NCBI GenBank assembly: GCA_039621445.1
Contig: CP154957.1
Location: 7,909,000-7,972,999, forward strand
DNA: 64,000 bases
From: Euglena gracilis
Lineage: Eukaryota > Euglenida > Euglenophyceae > Euglenales
Reading direction: 5' to 3'
Of this stretch, positions 42,001 through 48,268 are shown in pieces. The notes beneath the pieces were generated by a model. The model did no database searches. It was not told the DNA's origin and saw nothing but the letters and a program-made list of their open reading frames with translations. Position 1 is the first letter of the stretch, and the number at the start of each line of letters is the position of its first letter. A program made the translations under genes and the position numbers.

Positions 42001-43279
42001 CAGCAATGTGGTGTAGTGTCAGCCGACAGTTGGGATGTGGGTGATTGAGTCAGAAGCCCTCCTCTTTCTCATGAATGCACAGTCAGCCCTGGCCGGTCCA
42101 GGCGGCCATAGGTTGCCTGATACCCAGCTTTTAGCTCTTTGTATGGTGGGGTTATTGCACCAAACCGGAACCGAGGCGGAGGGCTTTAGACCAAGCCTTG
42201 GTTTAAGGACTTGCAGTGCCCCCCCCCCCCCCCGGGGTCTGGTGCTAGTTCAAGACGGACCAGTGTCTAGTCCAATTTCTCGTGAATTTCTAGCAGACCC
42301 CCAGGGGGTCTGCTAGCAAGCAAGTGAGTTTTTTTTAGTGACCGCACGAAGCGCGGAGTTTTTTTTGACCCCCCAAATCTGTCAAAAATGCTATTTTGAC
42401 CTCGGATGGAGGGATACACTGGAGTGGAGTTTTCACCAACAAAAATGCCTCCGGGGCTTCAAAATAAGTTGCATGCTGCACGGCAATGACGGAGGTGTGT
42501 TTGGCTGTCACTGGTCCCGCGTTCCATGGACATGCACCCTCCATTTTCAGACCAGGGCTGACCCAGAACACCAAAAATGGCAAGTGACCGCAGGTGCCTG
42601 CTAGGCAGCCACACCAAACAGCCAGTATGAAGTATGAAGTATGAAATATGCAGTATGACGTATGAGATATGTAGTACGAAGTATAAAATATGAAGTACGA
42701 AGGATGTAGTATGAAGTATGAAGTATGAAGTATGAAGCATTTTCTGGTGTGCCTCTTTCTAGCACACAGTGTGGTGCCCCCAACAAACGTGCCCCCGTCC
42801 CCAGGGCAGAACGGGAATCGGCCAAGCAGCCAGGGTGGTGGGGGGGGGTCGACCCCCACCCACCAGGCCTTCCCGTTCTGTCCTGCCCGTCCCTGGTTGG
42901 GGGAGGCGGGGCGTGTGCCCAAAGTGCCCTGCCCAAACTGGAACGTGCTGTCCTCTGGTCTCCTCAGCAACGATTGCCACCGCAGGTGCGTACCGCGGAC
43001 TGTACATCAAGTACGGCTTTGACCCTCGCACAGGGATTCTTTTTAAGGTTGGACCGGGGGGGGGTCCGTCGGATCACCTCCTGGGGGGGTTGTGTGGTTC
43101 GGGGGACCCCCTCCCCCTGGCCTTAAAAACCCTGCCTCCGCATCACGCCAACTGCCTGTCGGTACCAGGTGATGGAAGTCCGCTTGACTGGGGCCATGAA
43201 GGAGCGCCTCCAGGTTTCGCACCACACACTCCATCTGCAACCTGCAGATGCGGAACTTAACAGCCCACGCAATTCCTAA
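19666..43279 (+). CDS. TFIIIC subunit 5 (GTF3C5/Tau95/Tfc1) homologue, many exons, interrupted by elements
   Basis: The protein is the tauA-side subunit of the TFIIIC complex that binds the A box of tRNA genes and recruits TFIIIB for RNA polymerase III transcription in the nucleus. Exons seen in order encode the family's conserved landmarks: [20 protein letters not shown] (the E-P-G...LGG region); [39 protein letters not shown]; a Y-x-F-RQNP segment; [32 protein letters not shown]; and YQVMEVRL. Order, spacing and most splice phases agree with one gene. I could not find every exon (the A-Y-Y-M-I-T-type segment before GLYIKY, and the acidic C-terminus). Exon spacing of 1-5 kb is caused by transposons. 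A 104-bp element sits inside the last conserved exon, so the copy may be inactive or rely on introner splicing. Assignment to the family is firm; exact boundaries are not. Confidence 0.8.
19691..21028. other. TFIIIC5 intron with a palindrome-rich repeat
   Basis: Contains a ~300-bp element-like block (about 20160-20460) in which GCCTGGGCAGGCACCCCAAG occurs twice (about 20208 and 20395) around CCTGGCGCCGAAGGCGCCGG and C/G runs. The rest is AT-rich without coding signal. Confidence 0.5.
21029..21090 (+). CDS. TFIIIC5 exon: [21 protein letters not shown]
   Basis: Acceptor TCTCTCTTCAG and donor GAGAAG|GTGATA are canonical, phase 1 in and 0 out. It matches the segment of the family after the conserved E-[YF]-P-G. 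Confidence 0.8.
22090..22400. repeat. G/C-run element in a TFIIIC5 intron
   Basis: GGACCGACCCGGGGCTTTGC, T- and C-runs and a GCACGTCGCGCGGAGCCGAAAA phrase resemble the cores of other G/C-run elements in the window (for example 42343-42365 and 54140-54160). Confidence 0.45.
22538..22639 (+). CDS. TFIIIC5 exon: [20 protein letters not shown] region
   Basis: Acceptor TTGTCTTTCAG, donor CTTTTG|GTGAGG, 34 codons, phase 0 in and out. The Y-F-R-P-x-D-P...H...G-D...T segment followed by RNLL is the strongest N-terminal landmark of the family. Confidence 0.9.
22960..23490. repeat. Dispersed TTTTAAGG / ATGCTAGAAATCATC repeat, copy 1
   Basis: T-rich sequence with TTTTTAAGG phrases around a core reading GGACAATGTTCCAGCAATGC then AGTTGGCTTGCTTT. 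Related copies lie at 26100-26500 and 45330-45640. Confidence 0.7.
23860..24245. repeat. Relative of the CAGGG MITE family (type A), copy 1
   Basis: Shares with 53988-54419, 39580-39984 and 32262-32575 the order: G-run, TCCAGC...CCAGCCGGGCTG, AAAGTTCGAG, a T-rich centre with AACCCAGCTGGATT, then GGTCCAGC...CCAGCACCTTTTTCC. The ends are eroded. Confidence 0.65.
24300..25000. other. TFIIIC5 intron; GTCGGGGGTTG-type and GT repeats
   Basis: Phrases such as CGACCACCCC and GTTGGGGGTTGTAGGTCAGG recur here and at 31355-31540. A short (GT)n lies at 24479-24499. No coding frame supported. Confidence 0.5.
25240..25326 (+). CDS. Probable TFIIIC5 exon, divergent
   Basis: Strong acceptor (CTCCCTCTCCTCCTATGTACAG) and donor CAG|GTAACG bound 29 codons in phase 0 in and out, reading [16 protein letters not shown] then [13 protein letters not shown]. 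It compensates phase with the exons on both sides, but the sequence is not conserved enough to confirm by family motif. Confidence 0.5.
26100..26500. repeat. Dispersed TTTTAAGG / AGAAATCATT repeat, copy 2
   Basis: The core GACAGTGTTCCAGCGATGCC then AGTTGGCTTGC matches 23232-23300, again embedded in T-rich TTTAAGG phrases. Confidence 0.7.
26521..26562 (+). CDS. Possible TFIIIC5 exon: [14 protein letters not shown]
   Basis: Acceptor TTTGCCTTGCAG, donor GCT|GTAACA, 14 codons, phase 0 in and out, compatible with neighbours. No family motif, so only splice evidence supports it. Confidence 0.4.
26632..27133. mobile_element. CAGGG...CCTG MITE, family B copy 1
   Basis: Starts CAGGGGTTTTCTGAAGCCGG and ends GGTCCTTAAGAAAACGCCTG. 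Flanks TTTGGAGC (26624-26631) and TTTGCAGC (27134-27141) match at 7 of 8. The interior has GGGTCCAGCC blocks, CCGGCC palindromes and a central CAAATGTCGAAAACGGCAAA. Copies at 30339-30828 and 46149-46635. Non-coding. Confidence 0.85.
27211..27345 (+). CDS. TFIIIC5 exon: poly-Ser then [21 protein letters not shown]
   Basis: The frame reads a run of nine serines (AGC/AGT repeats) then [17 protein letters not shown] and FHGLADFQ, ending CAG|GTGAGC in phase 0. The E-x-L-G-[IV]...F-x-[GS]-[ML]-[SA]-D-F-Q motif is diagnostic for the family. The upstream boundary is uncertain (no clean acceptor right before the first conserved residue). Confidence 0.85.
27830..27913. repeat. (AAC)n(AGC)n(AAC)n microsatellite
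   Basis: About nine AAC/CAA, twelve CAG and four CAA trinucleotides in a row, upstream of the 27.9-30.1-kb element. Confidence 0.95.
27942..30076. mobile_element. 2.1-kb element with AGGCGGCGCTAATTGC terminal repeats and internal palindromes
   Basis: AGGCGGCGCTAATTGC (27942-27957) is inverted as GCAATTAGCGCCGCCT (30061-30076). GAATTTTTCTT (27931-27941) and GAATTTTTTTG (30077-30087) form a 9-10-bp direct repeat. Inside, AGGCGGTTTACCGCG-like palindromes recur (28488, 28888, 29064, 29154, 29610, 29652, 29678, 29741, 29918). Two overlapping open frames (28141-28902 and 28670-29188) are proline/serine-rich and match nothing I know, so transposase identity is unknown. Confidence 0.75.
29546..29568. 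repeat. (AC)n microsatellite
   Basis: About eleven AC dinucleotides. Confidence 0.95.
30339..30828. mobile_element. CAGGG-type MITE, family B copy 2
   Basis: Starts AAGGGAATTTCTTAAGCCGG and ends CCTTAAGAAATTCCCTG; 16-bp terminal repeat GGGAATTTCTTAAG is perfect. Flanks GGGTGGGT and GTGTGGGT match at 7 of 8. Confidence 0.88.
31340..31560. repeat. GTCGGGGGTTGTAGGT-type repeat
   Basis: Three to four diverged copies of ACGACCACCCCC...GGTCGGGGGTTG followed by GGGTGCGTACGACC, related to 24240-24420. Confidence 0.65.
31689..31737 (+). CDS. Possible TFIIIC5 exon: [16 protein letters not shown]
   Basis: Acceptor TTTCTCACCCAG in phase 0 follows the LADFQ exon in phase, giving [20 protein letters not shown]. 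The donor would be a GC site (GCAG|GCTTGG), or the frame runs on to about 31770. Family match is weak. Confidence 0.45.
31860..32575. repeat. G/C-run element fragments in a TFIIIC5 intron
   Basis: A CCGGCGCGAAGCGCC palindrome (31881-31898) and an A/T-rich centre, then a type-A element relative (from 32262, GGAATTTCTTAAGCCGC; AACCCAGCTGGATTTGG at 32460; CCAGCACTTTTTCC at 32555). Confidence 0.55.
32576..33689. other. TFIIIC5 intron, nothing recognised
   Basis: Mixed sequence; GGTTAGG-type phrases at 33310-33362 (GGGTTAGGATTTGGGTTGAGG) are seen, but no coding support. Confidence 0.4.
33690..33805. repeat. (GT)n/(GCGT)n microsatellite
   Basis: GT dinucleotides with a GCGT-rich centre (33755-33790). 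Confidence 0.9.
33888..34016 (+). CDS. Possible coding exon, acidic
   Basis: After acceptor ATGCCACAG the frame reads [20 protein letters not shown] then [22 protein letters not shown]-rich, exon-like, and lies in the TFIIIC5 span on the same strand. The donor is not obvious. An acidic linker of TFIIIC5 is possible but unproven. Confidence 0.3.
34440..34585. repeat. (GT)n microsatellite
   Basis: GT repeats interrupted by GC and CTTT, longest pure run at about 34544-34583. Confidence 0.92.
34931..35029 (+). CDS. TFIIIC5 exon with [10 protein letters not shown]
   Basis: The frame reads [20 protein letters not shown] followed by [15 protein letters not shown]...Y-x-[FY]-R-[QP] is a TFIIIC5 landmark. 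The acceptor is probably CCTCTACCAG at 34963, leaving FRQNPNSKL. The donor is TTG|GTGAGC at 34991 or AAG|GTATCC at 35030, both phase 0. The minus strand is also open here, which lowers certainty. Confidence 0.6.
35787..35980 (-). CDS. Coding-like frame on the opposite strand of a TFIIIC5 intron
   Basis: Reads [20 protein letters not shown], then [19 protein letters not shown] and [15 protein letters not shown] before a stop. No ATG in the open stretch, so it would be an internal or terminal exon. Composition is strikingly protein-like; family unknown. Confidence 0.35.
36240..36480. repeat. GGTGGGTGGGTT-type repeat and G/C runs
   Basis: Repeated GGTGGGTGGGTT and CCCCCGGGG phrases; the same phrase recurs at 37240-37290, so the two flank the exon-like ORF at 36839-37165. 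Confidence 0.6.
36839..37165 (+). CDS. 109-aa exon of an unrelated gene or element inside a TFIIIC5 intron
   Basis: Acceptor TTTTGTTCAG and a perfect donor A|GTATGT bound an open frame reading [40 protein letters not shown] and [20 protein letters not shown]. It is helical, balanced and surrounded by the same GGTGGGT phrases and TGCAATTTTGTGCAATT repeats on both sides, so it is probably the gene of a mobile element. Its phase (2 in, 1 out) does not fit the TFIIIC5 exon at 37303. No family recognised. Confidence 0.5.
37303..37370 (+). CDS. TFIIIC5 exon: [21 protein letters not shown]
   Basis: Acceptor GTGAATCTACAG; reads [17 protein letters not shown], matching the V-x-x-x-L-x-x-L-F-D-x-R-P segment that directly precedes R-P-[IV]-W. 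No GT donor follows at the expected point, so the 3' boundary (near TATCAACCAG) is tentative. Confidence 0.7.
37371..38450. other. TFIIIC5 intron with G/C-run element
   Basis: GTGTGCATTTGCGCACACTG (38111-38131) and GTGTGCGCAAATGCGCACAC (38330-38349) bracket a G/C-run block with GGGGTCTTAAAACGAAGCCT near its right end, suggesting another CAGGG-type element with eroded ends. Confidence 0.4.
38510..38640. repeat. CCTACCTACA/CCACCCAC tetranucleotide repeat
   Basis: Degenerate CCTA/CCAC/CATA tetramers. Confidence 0.8.
38888..39112. repeat. (TATATG)n/(TA)n tract ending in a poly-C run
   Basis: About 190 bp of alternating TA with regular G/C insertions (TATATGTATATATGTA), then CATATTA and a run of about twenty C. 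Confidence 0.95.
39386..39475 (+). CDS. TFIIIC5 exon: [15 protein letters not shown]
   Basis: [15 protein letters not shown] then [15 protein letters not shown] aligns without gaps to the R-P-[IV]-W-S-R...L-K-x-L block of the family. The frame is open upstream to ATG at 39311. No clean acceptor is visible just before R-P-V-W, and no GT follows directly (candidates at 39490 and 39496). Confidence 0.75.
39580..39984. mobile_element. CAGGG-type MITE relative (type A), copy 3
   Basis: Starts CGGGAATTTCTGAAGCCG and ends TTGATAAGAAATTACCTG. The flanks share TGTGAA (39573-39578 and 39987-39992), a displaced remnant of a target duplication. Confidence 0.65.
40143..40424 (-). CDS. 93-aa ORF, unknown
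   Basis: ATG to stop on the minus strand, reading [20 protein letters not shown] then [20 protein letters not shown]. Balanced composition; may be a hAT-type element fragment. Evidence is composition only. Confidence 0.3.
40531..41786. mobile_element. Element-like segment bounded by inverted GGCCTAAAAT arrays
   Basis: A 10-bp tandem array of GGCCTAAAAT (40546-40580 and 40613-40650) is matched by an inverted array of ATTTTAGGCC (41738-41786). CACCTATAG...CTATAGGTG adds a smaller inverted pair at 40535-40605. Between them lies a 99-aa open frame (40648-40944) whose 3' half is repeated at 53252-53345. Confidence 0.55.
42290..42316. repeat. 27-nt perfect palindrome
   Basis: CTAGCAGACCCCC followed by A and GGGGGTCTGCTAG. 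Confidence 0.9.
42624..42742. repeat. 7-bp TATGAAG minisatellite
   Basis: About sixteen diverged units of AGTATGA, explaining the Tyr/Phe/His-rich minus-strand open frames here. Confidence 0.95.
42986..43279 (+). CDS. TFIIIC5 exon [11 protein letters not shown]...YQVMEVRL, split by a 104-bp element
   Basis: Acceptor TTGCCACCGCAG precedes [15 protein letters not shown], the G-P-W-R-x-L-x-[IV]-[RK]-[FY]-G-[YF]-D-P-R block. The frame is cut after CGC-A at 43030 by the element 43031-43134 plus one target duplication (43135-43142), and resumes at 43143. Skipping the 112 bases yields [15 protein letters not shown], the same length as the family between DPR and YQ. Alternatively GT-AG splicing from AAG|GTTGGA (43048) to ACCAG|GTG (43168) also keeps frame but replaces nine residues with TGILFK. 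Downstream the frame continues [15 protein letters not shown] to TAA at 43277, or uses donor CAG|GTTTCG at 43214. Confidence 0.85.
43031..43134. mobile_element. 104-bp CAGGG...CCCTG element inside the coding exon (introner-like)
   Basis: Starts CAGGGATTCTTTTTAAGG and ends CCTTAAAAACCCTG. CCCTCGCA (43023-43030) and CCTCCGCA (43135-43142) flank it and match at 6 of 8. G/C-run interior as in its larger relatives. It carries a usable donor (AAG|GTTGG) in its left terminal repeat. Confidence 0.85.
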
Positions 43280-44328
43280 ATGTGTAAGAGTCAGGAGTTA
43301 TCAAACTCCGTGAATCCAGACCTTGCAGAACTGCAGAATTGGGCATTTTCCAATTATGTTTCAAAGTTCTTCTGAAAAATGAATTCGAGTGAAAACAATT
43401 GCACATGCTGACCAGGGCTATATTTTATCTTTCCATCCTTGTGGCATTTCTCAAATTTACACAACCAAGCTGCATATTTTCCATATGAAAATGCTTCCCA
43501 AATGTGCAGGAATCATGGATTTGTCTTTTTTTGCACCGAAAAGAAACGCAACAAGCTGTTTTTTTTGCATTTTTCTGCATTATTGTATTGTGTTTTCAAA
43601 GGGTACATGCCCCTCCCTGCTTCAAAGGCAGGCAAAGCAATGGATTTCTTACGTTCCTTGATAATGATAATCCAAACGGCATTCAGGGGCAGAACACCAC
43701 AGCATGTCCTGGACCTGACTTGGGCACGACTGTGCAATGGATGAGAATTACTTCTGCGTATTTGAATATCTCATTCGCTCAGTTTCTTCCAAATTTGATT
43801 GAAAACAGGGATTCTGGGGTCCCGGGCTGAGTGCAGCCCTTCCTCACTTACGGCGTGTACAATGGGAAACGCTCACACGAGTAACCGTTGTTCCGCTTGG
43901 TGTCGCAGGTTGGGAAGTTTGCTGAAGTCTCACAGCATCATAGCTTCTGTGCAGTGCCAACTTCTGTTTCCCAAGAACTCTCATTTGAAAAGGCGTCTGA
44001 AAGATTTTGTGAATGAATTTTTGCCAACAAACAAACTGTTTCATTGAAAAACAAATGAAAAATTTAAAGAAATTAATTTTAATGCCAATTTTTTTTTTGC
44101 TGATTGAACTGATTGCTGGGATGCAGAGTTTCCTTTGAAGCTGTTGGCACCTGACGTTCCATGCACCAGGGCTTTCCCCCCAGCTTCCACCAGTGGAATT
44201 GGCACCCCCCCCCCATTTGAGTGCACGAGGTGTGCACGTTATTGGACTGACCTTTCGGATCCTCAGGGGCGTGCCACTTATTTGTGCATTTTTTTTTTAC
44301 CCAAAAGGCTTTTTTGGGTGCACTTATT
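43280..44328. other. No firm gene; two short open frames
   Basis: Frames around 43650-43825 (for example NPNGIQGQNTTACPGPDLGT) are mildly protein-like, but without splice support. Confidence 0.35.
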
Positions 44329-44440
44329 TATTATTATTTTATTATTACCATTATTATTACTACTATTTATTATTTATTATTATATTTATTATTACTTATT
44401 TACTTACTTATTTATTGTTTATTACTTATTTATTATTTGG
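44325..44440. repeat. (TTA)n/(TTTA)n tract
   Basis: Degenerate TTATTA and TTTATT repeats. Confidence 0.92.
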
Positions 44441-44590
44441 GCACTGCACCCTTTTGGGCACTGTGCACTTAAACAGGAAGTTGGCTCTGCCATCACCCAT
44501 ACCGCCTGACGGAGAAGTTCCGTGCGCTGTCGGAGCAGAGTCCGGGACGCGGTCCAGGCTCCGGTCTGGCAATCCTGGCCTCTTGTGCAG

Positions 44591-44884
44591 ATGGCACTGG
44601 CCAATCTGCACCTGCGGGTTGCGTGTCGCCGCCAGCCTCGTGAGGGGGGCGTCATCATAGGCAATGTGTTTGAGACTCTCTGTCCAAAAATGGTGCCCAG
44701 CTGGAAGACTGCTGAAAGTGGTGACCTTTGGGGAGAGAGACATTGCATCGGAAAGTATGTGTTCGTTTGTGGGCTTTTTTCAATGGGTGGCCCGAGCACC
44801 CCCCGGAAGACTCATTTGACTTTTTTTTCCCAGAGTGACGAATGTGCCTCAAGGGGTTTTGGCCAATGTTAACCGAAAAGAATG
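44591..44884 (+). CDS. Two-exon gene fragment, unknown function
   Basis: Exon 44591-44754 has acceptor CTCTTGTGCAG and donor AA|GTATGT. Exon 44834-44884 has acceptor TTTTTTTTCCCAG and donor ATG|GTGAAA. The intron is 79 nt and phases match (2/2). The joined protein reads MALANLHLRVACRRQPREGG, VIIGNVFETLCPKMVPSWK and HCIGKVTNVPQGVLANVNRK. It is convincing as coding sequence by splice sites and composition; the family is not recognised. Because the TFIIIC5 exon can end in phase 0 at 43213 and this exon starts in phase 0, it could be the C-terminus of that gene; nothing in the sequence proves it. Confidence 0.55.
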
Positions 44885-44908
44885 GTGAAAAACTTGTGTT
44901 GTGGGGGA

Positions 44909-45177
44909 CAGGGGTTTTTTAGTCGTGGACCCCCGGGGGGGGGAGGGGGGGGTAGGGTGGGTGGGTCCGGCCGAGCCCCCCCCCCCCGGGGGGGGGGTCC
45001 CGCCAGAGGGGGGTGGGATATACTTTTCGGCGCTGCAGGCGCCAAAAAAACGCTATTTTTAGCACTTTTCGCGATTTTTCGGCCATTTTTTGTGGGTCCC
45101 CCGGGACCCTCCCGGGGGGGCCCCCCCAGGGGGTGGGTGGGTGGGGGGGGACCCCCCCGGTCTTAAAAAAACCCCTG
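44909..45177. mobile_element. CAGGGG...CCCCTG MITE, family C copy 1, perfect 8-bp TSD
   Basis: Starts CAGGGGTTTTTTAG and ends TCTTAAAAAAACCCCTG; GTGGGGGA flanks it perfectly (44901-44908 and 45178-45185). The interior has GTAGGGTGGGTGGGTCCGGC, C/G runs and a TTCGGCGCTGCAGGCGCC palindrome. It sits 24 bp after the exon ending at 44884. Confidence 0.93.
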
Positions 45178-45329
45178 GTGGGGGAGTCATGTGTTTAGTC
45201 CGACCATTTTGCAAGCAAGTTGTGAGGGAGAAGCCTGTGCCGGCCGCGGATGACCGGGGCCTGAGCCCCAAGCGCGGGGCGTGGAGATCTCTAGCCCGGC
45301 GGAGCTCCCGTTGGCCAGGGATTATTATT

Positions 45330-45640
45330 TGTGAAGGTTAAGGTTTTTGAGTTTTTTGGGTTTCTCCGGGCTTCAAATAGGCTTAAAATAAAAAAAGTCG
45401 AAAGACCCCAAAACTTCATTTCTTTTGGTTTTGGGTGGATAGACCATTCTCCAGTGATGCCAAAAATCATTTCCCCCCCGGAGTTGGCTTTTTTTTTGCG
45501 AAATTTTGCGACTTCGTTTTTGCTTGATTGGAGAAAAATTTTGCAACATTCTTTTCAGGATTTCAAACCAATTTCATTTTTATTTAGTTTTTGTCCTTTC
45601 AGGTTTTTGACAGCGCTTTGAAGAAAATAATGCCTGCCTC
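45330..45640. repeat. Dispersed AGAAATCATT repeat, copy 3
   Basis: The core GATAGACCATTCTCCAGTGA then CGGAGTTGGCTTTTTTTT corresponds to 23232-23300 and 26263-26320. Confidence 0.6.
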
Positions 45641-45753
45641 TGGCCCCCTCCCTCCTCTTTGACCTCGCCATCCCGCGGTGCTCGGCAAGGGGACCGTCAC
45701 AATCCGTGTGTGCGCGTCTATGGCTGCAGTCCAATGGTATGGTCGGGACCAGT

Positions 45754-45846
45754 CAATTTTTTAAGCATTGGCCGACCCCCCCCCCCCCCCGGGGGGGTGG
45801 GTGACTGGTTTTTTCAGAGTGACTGACTGGTTTTTGGCCTGGACCC

Positions 45847-45879
<33 letters not shown>

Positions 45880-46137
45880 ACCCCCCCCCCGGGGGGGTCG
45901 GCCAGGAGTGGGCAAAAGTGGCTTGAGTGACCCCGGCGCCGAAGGCGCTGGAAAATTTTTTTTGGCCTAAAATGGCCGAAAGTGACTGGAAAGTGGCTGT
46001 TTTTCTGAGTGGCCGACCCCCCCCCCCCCCGGGGGGGGGTAGTGACTGGATGGTTTGCCGAAAATGAGTGACTCACTGGTTTTTAAAAAAGTGGAGTGAC
46101 CCCCCTCCCCCCCGGGGGGGGGTCGGTAAAAAATTGT
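45754..46137. mobile_element. CAATTTTTTA...TAAAAAATTG element flanked by 15-bp direct repeat
   Basis: CAATTTTTTAAGCATTGGCC and CCGACC at the left face GGTCGGTAAAAAATTG at the right. TATGGTCGGGACCAG occurs directly before and after (about 45738-45752 and 46138-46152). The interior holds four C/G-run modules with TGACTGG phrases and a GGCGCCGAAGGCGC palindrome. Confidence 0.65.
45851..45898. repeat. Poly-C tract followed by poly-G
   Basis: About forty C with one A, then seven G; a strong candidate for assembly or sequencing error. Confidence 0.9.
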
Positions 46138-46148
46138 ATGGTCGGGAC

Positions 46149-46635
46149 CAGGGAATTTCTTAAGCCGGAGGGTACCCTACCCCCCCCGGGGGGGGTCCAG
46201 CCAGCCAGCAGCTCAAATCCAGCCAGCAGCCTAAATTCGGGCTTGGGGCGCGCCCCCCCTCAGGGGTCGCTTGAAATAAAGTTGGGTCCAGCCCGGCCGA
46301 AGGCCGGGCCAGCCGGCCGCAGGCTGGCCAGCCAACTGGGCTACCCAGCTCACCGATCCCTGCATTTTTTCCCCTCACCACAGTTTCCTCCATCACAGCC
46401 CCCAGCCTTGATCTAGCTCTATCCACCAAAATGTCAAAAATGGCAAAAATCTGTTAGAAAATTTTGTTTTTCACCGACCCAGCCCAGCCCAGCCCCTTCC
46501 AGCCCCGGACCCCTCCCCCCCCCACCCCCCGGGGGGGGGTCCAGCCAGCAGCTCAAATCCAGCCAGCAGCCTTTTTGCCAGCCGGAGGCTGGACCCCCCC
46601 CCCCCTCCCCCGGGGGGTCCTTAAGAAATTCCCTG
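46149..46635. mobile_element. CAGGG...CCCTG MITE, family B copy 3, perfect 8-bp TSD
   Basis: Starts CAGGGAATTTCTTAAGCCGG and ends CCTTAAGAAATTCCCTG, with a perfect 16-bp terminal repeat. GTCGGGAC flanks it perfectly (46141-46148 and 46636-46643). 487 bp, no gene. Confidence 0.95.
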
Positions 46636-47220
46636 GTCGGGACTGACAAACCGATCCGGATGAGGATGGACAGTGCAATTCTTGGGGGCCAGCAGCCCAA
46701 AGCTACCTGTCACTGGAAAAATACAGCCACTCATCCCCCAGGCAGTGGTTCCAGGAACGTATGCGTATGTTTGAGGGGCCTGGGGGGGGGGGAGGCGCCA
46801 GAAGTTTTGGGTTTTTGACCAAAAATCCTTTGATTTTTGGCCATTTTTGGCCAAGTGGCCAAATTGACTGACGCCCCCGGGGGGAAAGAAGTGGGTGACT
46901 GGTTTTTGTTTGAAAAGTGGAAAGTGACCCCCCTCAATCCCCGCGGTCGCAAGCAGTGGTATGGTCCCGACCAGGTTTGTATTTCAGAACGCTGATTTGT
47001 TCAATGGCCTGCTTTTCTTTCCTTTTAAACCCCCCACCCTCAAAATTGACCTGATGTGTTTGTTGAGGTACAATCACTTTGCACATAACTTCGGCTGGTT
47101 GCACGATGGGTGTCTGTTTTTTCTCTTGATTTACAGTTTGGACAAATATGACGGGAAACAAAAATGGCAGGGAAAAAATGATGGGAAACAAATGATTGGG
47201 AAATTTGGATCATCAATTAA

Positions 47221-47335
47221 TTTACAATATTTAACTTACAATATTTAATTTACAATATTTAATTTACAATATTTAATTTGCAATATTTAATTTGCAATAT
47301 TTAATTTACAATATTTAATTTGCAATATTTTTTTT
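47221..47335. repeat. TTTACAATATTTAA 14-bp tandem array
   Basis: Eight units of AATTTACAATATTT or AATTTGCAATATTT. Confidence 0.95.
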
Positions 47336-47510
47336 ATGCATGGGTGTCTGATACACCAGTCAAAGATGAAACTGTCAGGGGCATTGCCGCGTTGTGCTTC
47401 TAAAAACTGTGGTGCACATTCTATTCCATTCCCTGTCGCACAGCTGTATTTGCAGTGGGCTGACTGGGGATAGAGGACAGTCCGTGCACGATGAAAAGCA
47501 GCCCAGGGGC

Positions 47511-47817
<307 letters not shown>

Positions 47818-48268
47818 TCGGGGCAGGGACATTTGGGCTGTGAGCTGGGTCAGGTTATCAGCGGAGGGCTGGTTTCTGGAGGATTCCACTTCCTGCTTCT
47901 TCCTTCCTGTGTTCGATGTTTGCAATGCTCTCGAACTCGAACAGTGCCCTGTGCAATTCACACACGGTGGGGCCTATTCATATGGCATTTGTGGATTTTT
48001 CCGACTAACTGATGAATTGTCGCAAGAAATTATATTGCTTCTTGCTCCCACTTGTAAAACGCTCCGGGGTCTTCAGACGACAGTTTTCGTTTTGCGCACG
48101 CACATTTGCCTCTTGTTTACGTGCCTGGCCTAACGCCCCCATAGCAAAGATGTGCCCTGTGTCCATGTAGCCTCCTGCCCTCGAACTGGAGGAGCACCAT
48201 CCCATTCATGGCTGGTTGCAGGTTTCTGTGCAGGGAGGCAAAGGGTGATTATGCAATTTGTATAATTT

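Noticed and set aside
42335-42970. 211-aa minus-strand ORF with repeated YFILHTS
   Set aside because: It is the translation of the 7-bp TATGAAG minisatellite plus element sequence.
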